From Halorussus caseinilyticus (lineage in GTDB: Archaea; Halobacteriota; Halobacteria; Halobacteriales; Haladaptataceae): a stretch of DNA of 64,000 bases. Positions 34,733 to 45,169 of this stretch are shown piece by piece. Location: contig NZ_CP119809.1 of NCBI RefSeq assembly GCF_029338395.1, forward strand, positions 62,001-126,000, in the 5' to 3' direction. Below the pieces are notes generated by a model. It ran no database searches. It was not told the origin of the DNA and was given only the letters and a program-made list of their open reading frames with translations. Each line of letters begins with the position of its first letter. Positions within the stretch are counted from its first letter, which is position 1. The position numbers and the translations under genes are program-made.

Positions 34733-37669
34733 ATGTCAACAGGACAAACACCCAAGGAAATCGGCGAAATTAGCTTCGGGCTGATGGACCCCGAGGAGTA
34801 CCGAGAGATGTCGGCGACCAAAATCATCACCGCCGACACGTACGACGACGACGGCTTCCCCATCGACATGGGCCTGATGGACCCGCGACTGGGCGTCATC
34901 GACCCCGGACTGGAGTGCAAGACCTGCGGCAAGCACTCCGGGTCGTGTAACGGCCACTTCGGTCACATCGAACTCGCCGCGCCCGTCATCCACGTCGGGT
35001 TCACGAAGCTCATCCGACGACTCCTGCGTGGGACCTGTCGGAACTGCTCGCGCCTCCTGCTGACCGAGGACGAGAAGGAGAAGTACGAGTCGAAGCTCAC
35101 CCGGACCAAGGAACTCGGCGACGACGTTACCGACGTGACCAAGGCCGCCATCCGGGAGGCCCGAAAGAAGGACCGATGCACCTACTGCGGCGAGGTCCAG
35201 TACGACATCAACCACGAGAAGCCGACCACCTACTACGAGGTCCAGCAGGTCCTCACCAGCGAGTACTCCGAGCAAATTGCGTCCGCGATGCAGGGCGACG
35301 AGGAGGAGGGCCGCGAACCGATGGCTCCCCAAGAACTCGCCGACGCGACGGACATCGACCTCTCGCGCATCAACGAAATCATGTCCGGCGAGTTCCGGCC
35401 CCGCGAGGACGACCGGAAGGCCATCGAGAAGGCGCTGGACATAGACCTCACCGAGGAGGACATGAACAAACTGATGCCCAGCGACATCCGGGACTGGTTC
35501 GAGGACATCCCGGACGAGGACGTGGGAACGCTCGGCATCGACCCCGACCGCTCGCGCCCCGAGTGGATGATTCTAACGGTCCTTCCGGTTCCGCCCGTGA
35601 CCGCCCGGCCGTCCATCACGCTGGACAACGGCCAGCGCTCCGAGGACGACCTGACCCACAAACTGGTGGACATCATCCGCATCAACCAGCGGTTCATGGA
35701 GAACCGCGAGGCGGGTGCGCCCCAACTCATCATCGAGGACCTCTGGGAACTGCTCCAGTACCACGTCACCACCTTCATGGACAACGAGATTTCGGGCACG
35801 CCGCCCGCCCGACACCGGTCGGGCCGACCCCTCAAGACCCTCAGCCAGCGTCTGAAGGGCAAGGAAGGTCGCTTCCGCGGGTCGCTCTCGGGTAAGCGCG
35901 TCAACTTCTCGGCGCGTACCGTCATCTCGCCCGACCCGACGCTCTCGCTGAACGAGGTCGGCGTCCCCGAGCGAGTCGCCCAAGAGATGACCCAGACGAT
36001 GAACGTCACCGACCGGAACGTAGAGGAGGCCCGGCGCTACGTCGCCAACGGTCCCGAGGCCCATCCGGGCGCGAACTACGTCAAGCGACCCGACGGTCGC
36101 CGCCTCAAAGTCACCGAGAAGAACTGCGAAGAACTCTCGACCAAGGTCGAACCCGGTTGGGAAGTCAACCGCCACATGGTCGACGGCGACATCGTTATCT
36201 TCAACCGCCAGCCGTCGCTCCACCGGATGTCCATCATGGCCCACGAAGTGGTCGTGATGCCGTACAAGACGTTCCGACTCAACACCGTCGTCTGTCCGCC
36301 GTACAACGCCGACTTCGACGGCGACGAGATGAACATGCACGCCCTCCAGAACGAGGAGGCCCGCGCGGAGGCGCGCGTCCTCATGCGCGTGCAGGAACAA
36401 ATCCTGTCGCCGCGCTTCGGCGCGAACATCATCGGTGCGATTCAGGACCACATCTCGGGGACGTATCTGCTCACCAACGAGAACCCACACTTCAACGAGA
36501 CGCAGGCGCTCGACCTCCTGCGGGCGACTCGAATCGACGAACTGCCCGACCCCTCGGGCACCGACGACGAGGACGAACCCTACTGGACCGGTCGAGACAT
36601 CTTCTCGGAACTGCTCCCGAGCGACCTCAATCTCGAATTCACCGGCACGGTCGGCGACGACGTAATCATCGAGGACGGCCAACTCATAGAGGGCACCATC
36701 GCCGAGGACGAGGTGGGCGAGTTCGGCGGTGAAATCGTAGACACCATCACGAAGGTCTACGGTAACACTCGCTCGCGCGTCTTCATCAACGAGGTTGCCG
36801 CGCTTGCGATGCGCTCCATCATGCACTTCGGGTTCTCTATCGCAATCGACGACGAGTCGATTCCCGGAGAGGCCCAGAACCGAATCGACGAGGCCATCGA
36901 CAACGCCTACGACCGAGTTGAAGAACTCATCGAGACGTACCAGAACGGCGACCTCGAATCCCTGCCCGGTCGGACCGTAGACGAGACGCTGGAGATGAAG
37001 ATAATGCAGACGCTCGGCAAGGCCCGCGACTCCGCGGGTGACATCGCCGAGGAACACTTCGACGAGGACAACCCGGCCGTCGTGATGGCCAAGTCCGGCG
37101 CGCGTGGGTCGATGCTGAACCTGACCCAGATGGCGGGTTGCGTCGGCCAGCAGGCAGTCCGCGGCGAGCGAATCAACCGCGGGTACGAGAACCGGACGCT
37201 CAGCCACTTCAAGCAGAACGACCTCTCGGCGAAGGCCCACGGCTTCGTGGAACACTCCTACACGGGCGGACTCGACCCCCGCGAGTTCTTCTTCCACGCG
37301 ATGGGTGGCCGCGAGGGTCTCGTGGACACGGCAGTCCGTACCTCCAAGTCCGGATACCTCCAGCGCCGTCTGATGAACGCGCTGAGCGAACTCGAAGCCC
37401 AGTACGACGGGACCGTGCGGGACACCAACGACCGCATCGTCCAGTTCGAGTTCGGCGAGGACAGCACGAGTCCGGTGAAGGTGTCTCACAACGCCGACAG
37501 CGAAATCGACGTGGACCAAATCGCCGACCGCGTTCTCGAAGAGGCCTTCGACAGCGAAGACCAGAAGATGGAGTTCCTCGGCGAGAAGGCCCGACCGACC
37601 AACCTCTCGGAACACACCGAGACGCGTAGTAGCACTCCCAGCACTCGGGAGGTGGAGTCCGATGACTGA
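34733..37669 (+). CDS. rpoA1: RNA polymerase subunit A' (Rpo1N)
   Basis: 978 aa N-terminal part of the largest subunit. The clamp zinc site is [18 protein letters not shown], with a second zinc site [17 protein letters not shown]. The catalytic triple-Asp loop is [12 protein letters not shown], and the bridge-helix region [23 protein letters not shown] follows. Length is normal and no intein is present here, unlike rpoA''. The 3' end overlaps rpoA'' by 8 bp. Confidence 0.96.
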   Translation: MSTGQTPKEIGEISFGLMDPEEYREMSATKIITADTYDDDGFPIDMGLMDPRLGVIDPGLECKTCGKHSGSCNGHFGHIELAAPVIHVGFTKLIRRLLRGTCRNCSRLLLTEDEKEKYESKLTRTKELGDDVTDVTKAAIREARKKDRCTYCGEVQYDINHEKPTTYYEVQQVLTSEYSEQIASAMQGDEEEGREPMAPQELADATDIDLSRINEIMSGEFRPREDDRKAIEKALDIDLTEEDMNKLMPSDIRDWFEDIPDEDVGTLGIDPDRSRPEWMILTVLPVPPVTARPSITLDNGQRSEDDLTHKLVDIIRINQRFMENREAGAPQLIIEDLWELLQYHVTTFMDNEISGTPPARHRSGRPLKTLSQRLKGKEGRFRGSLSGKRVNFSARTVISPDPTLSLNEVGVPERVAQEMTQTMNVTDRNVEEARRYVANGPEAHPGANYVKRPDGRRLKVTEKNCEELSTKVEPGWEVNRHMVDGDIVIFNRQPSLHRMSIMAHEVVVMPYKTFRLNTVVCPPYNADFDGDEMNMHALQNEEARAEARVLMRVQEQILSPRFGANIIGAIQDHISGTYLLTNENPHFNETQALDLLRATRIDELPDPSGTDDEDEPYWTGRDIFSELLPSDLNLEFTGTVGDDVIIEDGQLIEGTIAEDEVGEFGGEIVDTITKVYGNTRSRVFINEVAALAMRSIMHFGFSIAIDDESIPGEAQNRIDEAIDNAYDRVEELIETYQNGDLESLPGRTVDETLEMKIMQTLGKARDSAGDIAEEHFDEDNPAVVMAKSGARGSMLNLTQMAGCVGQQAVRGERINRGYENRTLSHFKQNDLSAKAHGFVEHSYTGGLDPREFFFHAMGGREGLVDTAVRTSKSGYLQRRLMNALSELEAQYDGTVRDTNDRIVQFEFGEDSTSPVKVSHNADSEIDVDQIADRVLEEAFDSEDQKMEFLGEKARPTNLSEHTETRSSTPSTREVESDD

Positions 37670-40343
37670 TTACGACGTATCCGAAGACGTAGCGGCCGTC
37701 GTCGAAGACACCGACCTCCCCCAACGACTGAAAAACGAGGTGTACGAGACGGTCGAAGCGCGCGACGGCGTGACCGTAGACCAAGCCGACCAAATCGCCC
37801 GCGCCGTCGAGAACCGCTATCTCGACACGCGAGTCGACCCGCTCGACCCCGTGGGCGTCGTCTCCGCCCAGTCCATCGGGGAACCCGGAACGCAGATGTC
37901 GATTCCTGCCGACGAGTCCGTACTCGTTCGGCGCGACGGCGAGACGCGAACGACCGAAATCGGTCCGCTCGTAGACAACCTGATGGCGAGTCGTGAAACG
38001 CGCGAACTCGACGGACACGAGGTCGCGCTTGCACCGGACGACTTGGAAGTCGTCAGCCTCCGCGACGACGAGCGCGTTTCGTGGAAGACCGTCGAGGAAA
38101 TCAGCCGCCACGAAACCCCCGACGAACTGCTCGAAATCGAACTCGAATCGGGACGCTCGATTCGCGCCACGAAGTCACATTCGTTCGTCACCCGGCAGGA
38201 CAACGAAGTCGTGCCCGTCACGGGTGACGACCTCGATGCAGGCGACTGGATTCCGGTCGTCGGCGACCTCCGAGTTGGTGACGGTAGCGAGACGGCCGAC
38301 CTCCGGGAGTTCCTTCCGGCAGACGACTACTGGTACACGTCTACCCTCACCGACGGTGGCGTCGAAACGCTCCCCGGTGGCGATTCCCAGATTCGGAACA
38401 AGAGACAGGCTCTCGAAGACGGTGAGCTGAAAGAGCGCTTCGTCTATCCCGTTCAGGGAACGACGGGTCTCCCCGAACAGTTCCCGCTTGACGAGGAAAC
38501 TGGTTTCTTCGTCGGGGCGTGGCTCGCCGAAGGGTCGCTTACTGACTACTATGTCTCCGTGTCGAACGTCGATTCGACGTTCCAGAATCGCGTTCGGACG
38601 TTCGCCGAGCGGTTCGGCCTCTCGGTCAACGAGTACGAGAACACGAGTGGGTTCGCCGACGGATACGACATCCGCGTCAACGGGAAAGTCCTCGCCGACT
38701 TCCTGCGGGTGGCTTGCACCGACGACGGCGAGAAAGTCGTTCCCGGATTCGCGTTCGGCGCGTCTTCGGAGTTCGTCCGTGGCCTGCTGACGGGTTACTT
38801 CAGCGGTGACGGCAACGTCGGGAAGAACTCGGTGCGAGCGAGTTCGACATCCGACCGGCTCACCGAAGGTGTCGCCTTCCTCCTCGCCCGATTCGGACTG
38901 TTCGCCACGCTCGGCGAACAGGACGACTCCAAGACGCTTCGCCTACCGAAAAAGCACGTTCCGGCGTTCGAGGACCGAATCGGCATGGTGGGCGAGCGTG
39001 GCGAGCAACTCGCCGAACTCGCGGCTACCATCGACGGCGACGGTCCTGACGCGACCGACATGATTCCGAACTTCGGAGACGCACTCGAAGACGCCGCGAG
39101 TGCCGCTGGAATCCCCCAGCGACAGGTCAACAGCGCGACGAAGCGCCAGCGAATCGGTCGGCGGACGCTCGCCGAGTTCGTCGCCCGCGTCGAGCGGAGG
39201 GCCGATGAACGACCGGACGCGCTGGACGACCTCGAGCAGGCAGTTTCGGGCGACGTGATTTGGGACCGCATCGAATCCATCGAGACGGTCGAAAGTGACC
39301 ACGAGTACGTCTACGACTTCTCGGTCGAAGGACTGGAGACGTTCACCACCGCGTCCGGGGTCGTCACTCACAACACGATGAACACGTTCCACTACGCGGG
39401 GGTCGCGGAAATCGACGTGACGCAGGGTCTGCCGCGACTCATCGAGTTGGTGGACGCTCGGAAGACCCCGGACACGCCGATGATGACGGTCTACCTCGAA
39501 GACGAGTACGCGACCGACCGCGAACGCGCTCACGAGGTCGTCTGGCAAATCGAGGCGACGAAGATTCTGGCGCTCGGGGACATCTCGACCAACGTCGCCG
39601 ACATGGTAGTCTCCATCGACCTGAATCCCGAGACGCTCGAAGAACGCTGGCCGCTCGTGACCGGCACCGAGGAAGTCGCCGCCGAAATCGCCGAAATCAT
39701 CCAAGACGAACTCGGCGTGACGACGAAACAGCAGGGCGCACAAATCCAGTTCGGCCCGGACGAGCCGAGCTATCGTGACCTGCTCCAACTCGTCGAGGAC
39801 CTCCGCGAGATTACCTTCAAGGGTATCGAGGACATCTCTCGCGTGGTCATCCGGAAAGAGCAACTCGACGACGGCGAGGAGTTCGTCCTCTACACCGAGG
39901 GGTCGGCGTTCGGCGACGTAATCGAAATCGAGGGCGTGGACGCGAGTCGGACCACCTCGAACAACATCCACGAGATTCACAAGAACCTCGGCATCGAGGC
40001 GGCCCGCGAAGCCATCATCGAGGAGACGAAAAACACCCTCGAAGAACAGGGGTTGGACGACGTGAACATCCGCCACCTGATGCTGGTGGCCGACATCATG
40101 ACCAACCGCGGCACCATCGAGTCCATCGGTCGCCACGGCATCGCCGGGCAGAAAGACAGCGTGCTGGCGCGGGCGGCCTACGAGGTGACGGTCAACCACC
40201 TGCTCGACGCCGCCATCCACGGCGAGGTGGACGACCTGAACGGCGTCATCGAGAACGTCATCGCCGGAAAGCCGGTCCAAATCGGTACCGGCGACGTGGA
40301 CCTCCGCATGGGTTCGCTGAGCGGCGACGAGGCCGCCGACTGA
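37662..40343 (+). CDS. rpoA2: RNA polymerase subunit A'' (Rpo1C) precursor with intein
   Basis: The 893-aa precursor is about 490 aa longer than a normal A''. The N-extein (79 residues) ends [12 protein letters not shown] and the C-extein resumes [22 protein letters not shown], which together give the invariant [16 protein letters not shown] of the active-centre trigger-loop region. Spliced product is 401 aa, the usual size. Splicing must occur for polymerase function because the insertion splits a universally conserved segment. Overlaps rpoA' by 8 bp; nusA follows after one base. Confidence 0.96.
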   Translation: MTDYDVSEDVAAVVEDTDLPQRLKNEVYETVEARDGVTVDQADQIARAVENRYLDTRVDPLDPVGVVSAQSIGEPGTQMSIPADESVLVRRDGETRTTEIGPLVDNLMASRETRELDGHEVALAPDDLEVVSLRDDERVSWKTVEEISRHETPDELLEIELESGRSIRATKSHSFVTRQDNEVVPVTGDDLDAGDWIPVVGDLRVGDGSETADLREFLPADDYWYTSTLTDGGVETLPGGDSQIRNKRQALEDGELKERFVYPVQGTTGLPEQFPLDEETGFFVGAWLAEGSLTDYYVSVSNVDSTFQNRVRTFAERFGLSVNEYENTSGFADGYDIRVNGKVLADFLRVACTDDGEKVVPGFAFGASSEFVRGLLTGYFSGDGNVGKNSVRASSTSDRLTEGVAFLLARFGLFATLGEQDDSKTLRLPKKHVPAFEDRIGMVGERGEQLAELAATIDGDGPDATDMIPNFGDALEDAASAAGIPQRQVNSATKRQRIGRRTLAEFVARVERRADERPDALDDLEQAVSGDVIWDRIESIETVESDHEYVYDFSVEGLETFTTASGVVTHNTMNTFHYAGVAEIDVTQGLPRLIELVDARKTPDTPMMTVYLEDEYATDRERAHEVVWQIEATKILALGDISTNVADMVVSIDLNPETLEERWPLVTGTEEVAAEIAEIIQDELGVTTKQQGAQIQFGPDEPSYRDLLQLVEDLREITFKGIEDISRVVIRKEQLDDGEEFVLYTEGSAFGDVIEIEGVDASRTTSNNIHEIHKNLGIEAAREAIIEETKNTLEEQGLDDVNIRHLMLVADIMTNRGTIESIGRHGIAGQKDSVLARAAYEVTVNHLLDAAIHGEVDDLNGVIENVIAGKPVQIGTGDVDLRMGSLSGDEAAD
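37899..39374 (+). other. Intein in RpoA'' with LAGLIDADG homing-endonuclease motifs
   Basis: 492 codons from Ser1 ([15 protein letters not shown]) to the terminal His-Asn of VVTHN, with Thr as the +1 extein residue. Splicing block B-like text is [13 protein letters not shown] (TxxH variant) and block [13 protein letters not shown]. Endonuclease motifs are [12 protein letters not shown] (Glu in place of Asp) and [12 protein letters not shown], so both acidic positions are kept and the nuclease may be active. RpoA'' inteins at this site are known in other haloarchaea. Codon use is slightly AT-richer than the exteins. Confidence 0.93.
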
Positions 40344-40344
40344 T

Positions 40345-40782
40345 ATGAGAGTCACGCTCTCCGACGAGGCCCGCCAGTACATCGCCCTCTTCGAGGACGA
40401 GACGGGTGCGACCGCCCGCGACTGCGTGGTCTTCGAGGGCGGCGACGACGGCGAGGAGCGCATCGTGTTCCTCGTCAAACCGGGCGATATGGCCAAGGCC
40501 ATCGGCTCGGGCGGCGAGACGGTCCGAAATCTCGAATCGCAGTTGGACAAAGCCGTCGTGCTGGTAGAGGACGCCGACACGCCCGAGGCGTTCGTCGCCA
40601 ACGCCCTCGCTCCGGCGGCGGTGTACAACGTCACCGTCAGCGAGGACGACGAGACGGTGGCCTACGCCGAGGTGGACTCGGAGGACACCGGTATCGCCAT
40701 CGGCGAGGGCGGCCGGAACATCACGGCCGCCGAGAAGTTGGCGAAACGCCACTACGACATCGACGACATCCAACTGACCTGA
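40345..40782 (+). CDS. nusA: Transcription factor NusA (archaeal, KH-only)
   Basis: 145 aa consisting of two KH RNA-binding domains. GxxG loops are at DMAKAIGSGGETVRNLE and GIAIGEGGRNITAAEKLAKRHYDID. It lacks the N- and S1 domains of bacterial NusA, as usual in archaea. One base after rpoA'', same operon. The 370-bp gap after it has a T-rich tract (40788-40816) that is a likely terminator, and otherwise nothing I can assign. Confidence 0.94.
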   Translation: MRVTLSDEARQYIALFEDETGATARDCVVFEGGDDGEERIVFLVKPGDMAKAIGSGGETVRNLESQLDKAVVLVEDADTPEAFVANALAPAAVYNVTVSEDDETVAYAEVDSEDTGIAIGEGGRNITAAEKLAKRHYDIDDIQLT

Positions 40783-40787
40783 CCGGC

Positions 40788-40816
40788 TTTTTCGGGTTTC
40801 GGCCGTTTTTCTCCGG
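40788..40816 (+). terminator. T-rich terminator after nusA
   Basis: Runs CTTTTTC and GTTTTTC shortly after the nusA stop, typical of archaeal oligo-dT terminators. Confidence 0.5.
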
Positions 40817-41152
40817 TTCTGGAGTTCCTTCTCGGTCGTGATGGGTTCCGAAGTCGCCGTACACTCTCGCAAGTCTCTCTTTGCTCTACAACGGCACAGT
40901 GACCGCTACCACAGGAACCGCCGCGACGAACGCCTCGAACGCTCCCGCCGGTCGCTCGCTCTGGCATAGGTATTTCTATGCAAAACAATCGAATACGAGT
41001 GTTTGACATGGGCAGATATTTCTCCGGGCCTTCGCCGACGGTCGCCGCGGTCGTGTCAACGGAATTAGCGACGCCCGGGCGAAATTTTAGGCGCGAGCGG
41101 CGCGTTTCCGAGGGAAAAGTAATTCCTCGCCAATCGTGACGTTCCCGTGGGG

Positions 41153-42091
41153 ATGGGAATGGAAACGAACGACACGCTAACTGACGGCGTACCGGACGTG
41201 GACGAACGCGACCGGCGTAATTTCCTCAAGATACTCGGCGTGACGGGGAGTGTCGGCGCGGCCACGGAACTCTCGCTGGCGGACTTGCGCGAGGCGGTCG
41301 GCGCGGAGTCGGCCGACGAACTCGCCGCCGTCGGCGAGCGCATCCGTGCCGACCTCGCCGGTGGACTCGACGCCGGGCGACTCTCGGAGGCGGTCGGCGG
41401 CATCGAAGCGGGCATCGCCGAACTCCCGGCGCTCCGGGCGGCGGGGTTCCCCGACGACCCCGACGCGAGCGCCTATCGGGAGGTGGCCGCGCCCGCGTGG
41501 GACGCCTACGACCACCTCGCGGCGGTCGGGTTCTTCGAGTCGGCCGAGCGCCACCTGCCGGAGTTCTCGCCCGACCACGTTCGAGCGACCGCCGCCGAAC
41601 TGATTCGGGCCGAACCGCTGACCGCCGCGCTCGCCGAGGCCGGATTCGAAGAGCGCGAGCGGACCGCGCTGGTCGCGGACGTGGTGAACCAGAACGCCCG
41701 CCTCGCCCAGTGGGTCTCGACCGCGAAGCTCCCGGCCGACCCCGAGGGCTACGACCCCGCGGACGTGGCTCCGCTCCACCAGCGCGCGCTCGGCGGCGCA
41801 CTGCTCTGGATTGACGAACTCGACCATCACCTCTGGCAACGCGAGGCGATTCTGACCGACGAGATGCTCGACCGGGGAATCTGGGACGTGAAGGCGATGC
41901 TCGGGGGCGTCCACCTGTTTGCCTCGGCCGCCAGCGACCTCGCTGGACCGGAGGAGTTGGCCGACAGCCAACTGGCCGCGGCGCTCGCTGGCGGGTCGGC
42001 GATAGCGATTCGCGCACAGGAGGACGTGGCCGACGATCTCTTCAGAGTCACCGACGCCGAGCGCGCGCCGCGAGGAGGTGTCGGCCGATGA
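41153..42091 (+). CDS. Tat-exported helical protein, partner of the PQQ dehydrogenase
   Basis: 312 aa. The N-terminus has a twin-arginine motif (ERDRRNFLKILGVTGSVGAA) followed by a moderately hydrophobic stretch. The rest is nearly all alpha-helix, rich in Ala and Glu, without cysteines. No family recognised. Its stop overlaps the start of the PQQ dehydrogenase, which has no signal of its own, so it may chaperone that enzyme through the Tat pore. Start choice is among GTG 41147, ATG 41153 and ATG 41159. Confidence 0.7.
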   Translation: MGMETNDTLTDGVPDVDERDRRNFLKILGVTGSVGAATELSLADLREAVGAESADELAAVGERIRADLAGGLDAGRLSEAVGGIEAGIAELPALRAAGFPDDPDASAYREVAAPAWDAYDHLAAVGFFESAERHLPEFSPDHVRATAAELIRAEPLTAALAEAGFEERERTALVADVVNQNARLAQWVSTAKLPADPEGYDPADVAPLHQRALGGALLWIDELDHHLWQREAILTDEMLDRGIWDVKAMLGGVHLFASAASDLAGPEELADSQLAAALAGGSAIAIRAQEDVADDLFRVTDAERAPRGGVGR

Positions 42092-43794
42092 GCATCGACC
42101 GACCCCACGCCGAAATCGAGCGCACCGACGAGGGCATCGCCATCGAGTACCTCGCCGACGGGCCGACGACGGTTCGCCACAGCGCCCAACAGATTCCGCG
42201 CCTCGACGTGACGCCGGAGATGCTGGCCGACTCGGGCGACGACCCGGAGAGCTGGCTGATGTACGGCGGCGGCTACGCCCAACAGCGGTTCACCACCGCC
42301 GACACGATTACGCCCGAGAACGTCTCGCGCCTCTCGCTAGAGTACACCGTCGAAGCCACCGAGGACGTGGAGCGCGGGAAGTTCGAGGGCACCCCGGTCG
42401 TCGTCCCTTCGGACCCGCCAATCATGTACCAGACCAACGGCCCGGACGTGTTGCGGGCGGTCAACGCCCGGTCGGGCGACGTTCTCTGGACCTACCGCTA
42501 CGCGCCGGAGGGCGACGACGGCCAACCGGCGCTCCTCTGTTGCGGGTCGAACAACCGCGGGGTGGCGGTTCTGGGCGACACGCTCTACATGACGACGCTC
42601 GACGCCAGCGTCGTCGCCATCGACCGCTACACCGGCCAACAGCAGTGGCGCTACGACTCGGCCCCGACCGACGAAGGCTACTCCGCGACGTGGGCACCCG
42701 TCGTCTACGACGGGAGCATCCTCAACGGGAGCGCGGGTGGAGAGTACGGCATCCGCGGATTCGTGGAGTCGATAAACGCCGACTCGGGCGAGCGAGAGTG
42801 GCGGACGTGGACGACGCCGAAAGACCAGTGGATAGGCGACTCGTGGCAACACGGCGCGGCACCCAACTGGATGACCGTCACGGTCGATTCGGAGACCGAC
42901 ACCCTCTACGCGAGCATCGGCAACGCCGGACCCGACGTGAACGGCATCGTCCGGCCGGGACCGAACGTCTACACCGTCGCCGTCCTCGCACTCGACACCG
43001 CCTCGGGCGACGTGCAGTGGTACTTCCAAGAGAGTCCCCACGGATGGTGGGACTGGGACGCCTCCGCGCCGCCGGTGCTGTTCGACGCCGAGGTGGACGG
43101 CGAGAGCCAGCGAGTCGTCAGCCACGCCGGAAAGACCGGATGGAACTACCTGCTCGGTGCCGAGGACGGCAAACTCCACGAGCGAAGCGACGAGTTCTGT
43201 CAACATCTCAATATGTGGTCGCTCCCGCAGGACAACCTCGAAGACACGCCGTGGATTATGCCCTCGGCCGACGGCGGGTCGGAGTGGAACCCGACTTCCT
43301 ACAGTCGCCAGACCGGAAACGTCCACGTGAAGGCGATGAACTACCCGAGCAAGTTCCAGTGGGACGAGGACCCCGAGTGGAACCTCCCGGCCCAGTACCT
43401 CGGCGGAAGCTTCACGGTCTACCCGACGATGGACGACCCCGGCCCGGCACCCGACGAGTGGAACCGGCAACTCGCTATCTTCTCGGCGGTGGACCCGGTG
43501 AGCGGCGAAGTCGTCTGGCAGGACGAGTGGGACGAGTTCGCTATGGGCGGGTCGATGGCCACGACGACCGGTCTCACCTTCGCCGGGAACGGCGCGGGCG
43601 AGTTCATCGCATACGATTCGGAGACCGGCGAGCGACTCTGGCAGTACCAGTTCGACGCCTCGGTCAACGGGTCGCCGATGAGTTGGTACGACCCCGTGGT
43701 CGGCAAGCAGTACGTCGCGGTGCAGGCCGGTGGCGGGGGTCTCCGGTCGGCCACGGACGGGAACACGGTCGGCGTGTTCTCGCTGGAGGGATAG
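42088..43794 (+). CDS. PQQ-dependent alcohol dehydrogenase-like quinoprotein
   Basis: 568 aa eight-bladed beta-propeller. Diagnostic residues are vicinal cysteines in LLCCGSNNRG (disulfide under PQQ), SIGNAGPDVNG, WDWDASAPPVLFD (catalytic Asp region), GKTGWNYLL and tryptophan-docking repeats such as ALDTASGDVQWYF. It oxidises an alcohol or sugar outside the membrane using PQQ. No own signal peptide; export probably via the overlapping Tat partner. It interrupts the usual nusA-rps12 neighbourhood. Confidence 0.88.
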   Translation: MSIDRPHAEIERTDEGIAIEYLADGPTTVRHSAQQIPRLDVTPEMLADSGDDPESWLMYGGGYAQQRFTTADTITPENVSRLSLEYTVEATEDVERGKFEGTPVVVPSDPPIMYQTNGPDVLRAVNARSGDVLWTYRYAPEGDDGQPALLCCGSNNRGVAVLGDTLYMTTLDASVVAIDRYTGQQQWRYDSAPTDEGYSATWAPVVYDGSILNGSAGGEYGIRGFVESINADSGEREWRTWTTPKDQWIGDSWQHGAAPNWMTVTVDSETDTLYASIGNAGPDVNGIVRPGPNVYTVAVLALDTASGDVQWYFQESPHGWWDWDASAPPVLFDAEVDGESQRVVSHAGKTGWNYLLGAEDGKLHERSDEFCQHLNMWSLPQDNLEDTPWIMPSADGGSEWNPTSYSRQTGNVHVKAMNYPSKFQWDEDPEWNLPAQYLGGSFTVYPTMDDPGPAPDEWNRQLAIFSAVDPVSGEVVWQDEWDEFAMGGSMATTTGLTFAGNGAGEFIAYDSETGERLWQYQFDASVNGSPMSWYDPVVGKQYVAVQAGGGGLRSATDGNTVGVFSLEG

Positions 43795-43979
43795 CCGTCT
43801 CCGCCCGATTTTCCGGGCGCGAACGAATCTGCTGTCAGAACCGAAGCTAAGCGGCGCGCAGAACTGTTCGCTGAAACGCGCTCAGATTCCGTAATCGACC
43901 CCTCTTGAGCGATTTGCGCCCGTTTCGCCCGCCTCGAAAGAGGGAGGCTTAAGTAGCTCGGACGGATAGCACACGGCAT

Positions 43980-44408
43980 ATGGCGAACGGCAAATACGCA
44001 GCGCGGAAGCTAAAGAAGGACCGCCAGAACCACCGGTGGTCCGACTCGAAGTACGCCCGACGCGAGCGCGGACTCGAGGAGAAGTCCGACCCCCTCGAAG
44101 GCGCGCCGCAGGGCCGTGGCATCGTTCTCGAAAAAGTCGGCGTCGAGGCCAAACAGCCCAACTCCGCGATTCGGAAGTGTGTCCGAGTCCAACTCATCAA
44201 GAACGGCAAGCAGGTCACCGCCTTCTGTCCCGGCGACGGCGCTATCTCGTTCATCGACGAACACGACGAGGTTACTATCGCGGGCATCGGTGGCGCGAAG
44301 GGTCGTGCGATGGGCGACCTCGGTGGCGTCAACTACAAGGTAGAGAAAGTCAACGGCGTGAGCCTCGAAGAACTGGTTCGCGGTAACGCGGAGAAACCGG
44401 TGCGATAA
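43980..44408 (+). CDS. rps12: 30S ribosomal protein uS12
   Basis: 142 aa decoding-centre protein. Conserved [29 protein letters not shown]. Starts the str-type cluster with rps7 2 bp later. Confidence 0.97.
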   Translation: MANGKYAARKLKKDRQNHRWSDSKYARRERGLEEKSDPLEGAPQGRGIVLEKVGVEAKQPNSAIRKCVRVQLIKNGKQVTAFCPGDGAISFIDEHDEVTIAGIGGAKGRAMGDLGGVNYKVEKVNGVSLEELVRGNAEKPVR

Positions 44409-44410
44409 CG

Positions 44411-45028
44411 ATGGCGGCAGAAGACCAACCCGAACCCGACAAGCCCGCGGGCACGGACGAGGAGGGAACCGCCGTCGCCAAACTGTTCGGCGAGTGGGAC
44501 ATCACCAACATCGAGTACGACGACCCCTCGACCGAGCGTTACATCACGATTACGCCGGTCGCCCACACGATGGGTCGCCACGCCTCCAAGCAGTTCCAGA
44601 AGAGCGAGGTGTCCATCGTGGAGCGCCTCATCAACCGTCTGATGCAGACCGAGGAGAACACCGGCAAGAAGCAGAAGACGATGCAGATTACCCGCGAGGC
44701 GTTCGACGAGATTCACGACCGCACCGAACAGAACCCCGTGCAGGTTCTCGTGAGCGCGGTCGAGAACGCCGCCCCGCGCGAGGAGACCGTCCGCCTGAAG
44801 TACGGTGGCATCTCCGTCCCGAAGGCGGTCGACGTGGCACCCCAGCGCCGCGTGGACCAAGCCCTGAAGTTCATCGCCGAGGGCGTCCACAGTGCGTCGT
44901 TCAAGACGCCGACCGACGCTTCCGAGGCGCTGGCCGACCAACTCGTCGGCGCGGCCAACTACGACGTGCAGACCTACGCTATCAACCAGAAAGAAGAGAA
45001 AGAGCGCGTCGCGGCCGCGGCCCGCTAA
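44411..45028 (+). CDS. rps7: 30S ribosomal protein uS7
   Basis: 205 aa head protein contacting the E-site tRNA. Family core is KLFGEWDITNIEYDDPSTERYI at the start and VERLINRLMQTEENTGKKQ in the middle. Acidic N-terminal extension as in other haloarchaea. It lies directly after rps12; EF-2, usually next, is displaced by 3.7 kb of accessory genes. Confidence 0.97.
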   Translation: MAAEDQPEPDKPAGTDEEGTAVAKLFGEWDITNIEYDDPSTERYITITPVAHTMGRHASKQFQKSEVSIVERLINRLMQTEENTGKKQKTMQITREAFDEIHDRTEQNPVQVLVSAVENAAPREETVRLKYGGISVPKAVDVAPQRRVDQALKFIAEGVHSASFKTPTDASEALADQLVGAANYDVQTYAINQKEEKERVAAAAR

Positions 45029-45139
45029 GCGGTTTCTTCTCTCTCGCTTTTCGCGTAGTCACGACGTTCGACGTAGCCGCCGCGTTCGGCGAAGCTATCG
45101 CGTCCAGCGAGTCGTCCCGTTCCGACCGCGTACCGATGT

Positions 45140-45157
45140 TTTTAGGTTCACCTAAAA
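45140..45157. promoter_or_regulatory. DtxR/SirR-like operator palindrome
   Basis: TTTTAGGTTCACCTAAAA: 8-bp perfect arms and a 2-bp centre, 12 bp upstream of the sugar dehydrogenase ATG. The TTAGG/CCTAA half-sites resemble operators of metal-dependent DtxR/IdeR-family repressors, known in haloarchaea as Idr/SirR. Binding is inferred from sequence only. Confidence 0.6.
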
Positions 45158-45169
45158 TTACGCTCCGGT

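Noticed and set aside
34733-37669. Second intein in rpoA'
   Set aside because: The 978-aa length and uninterrupted catalytic and zinc motifs are normal for A'.
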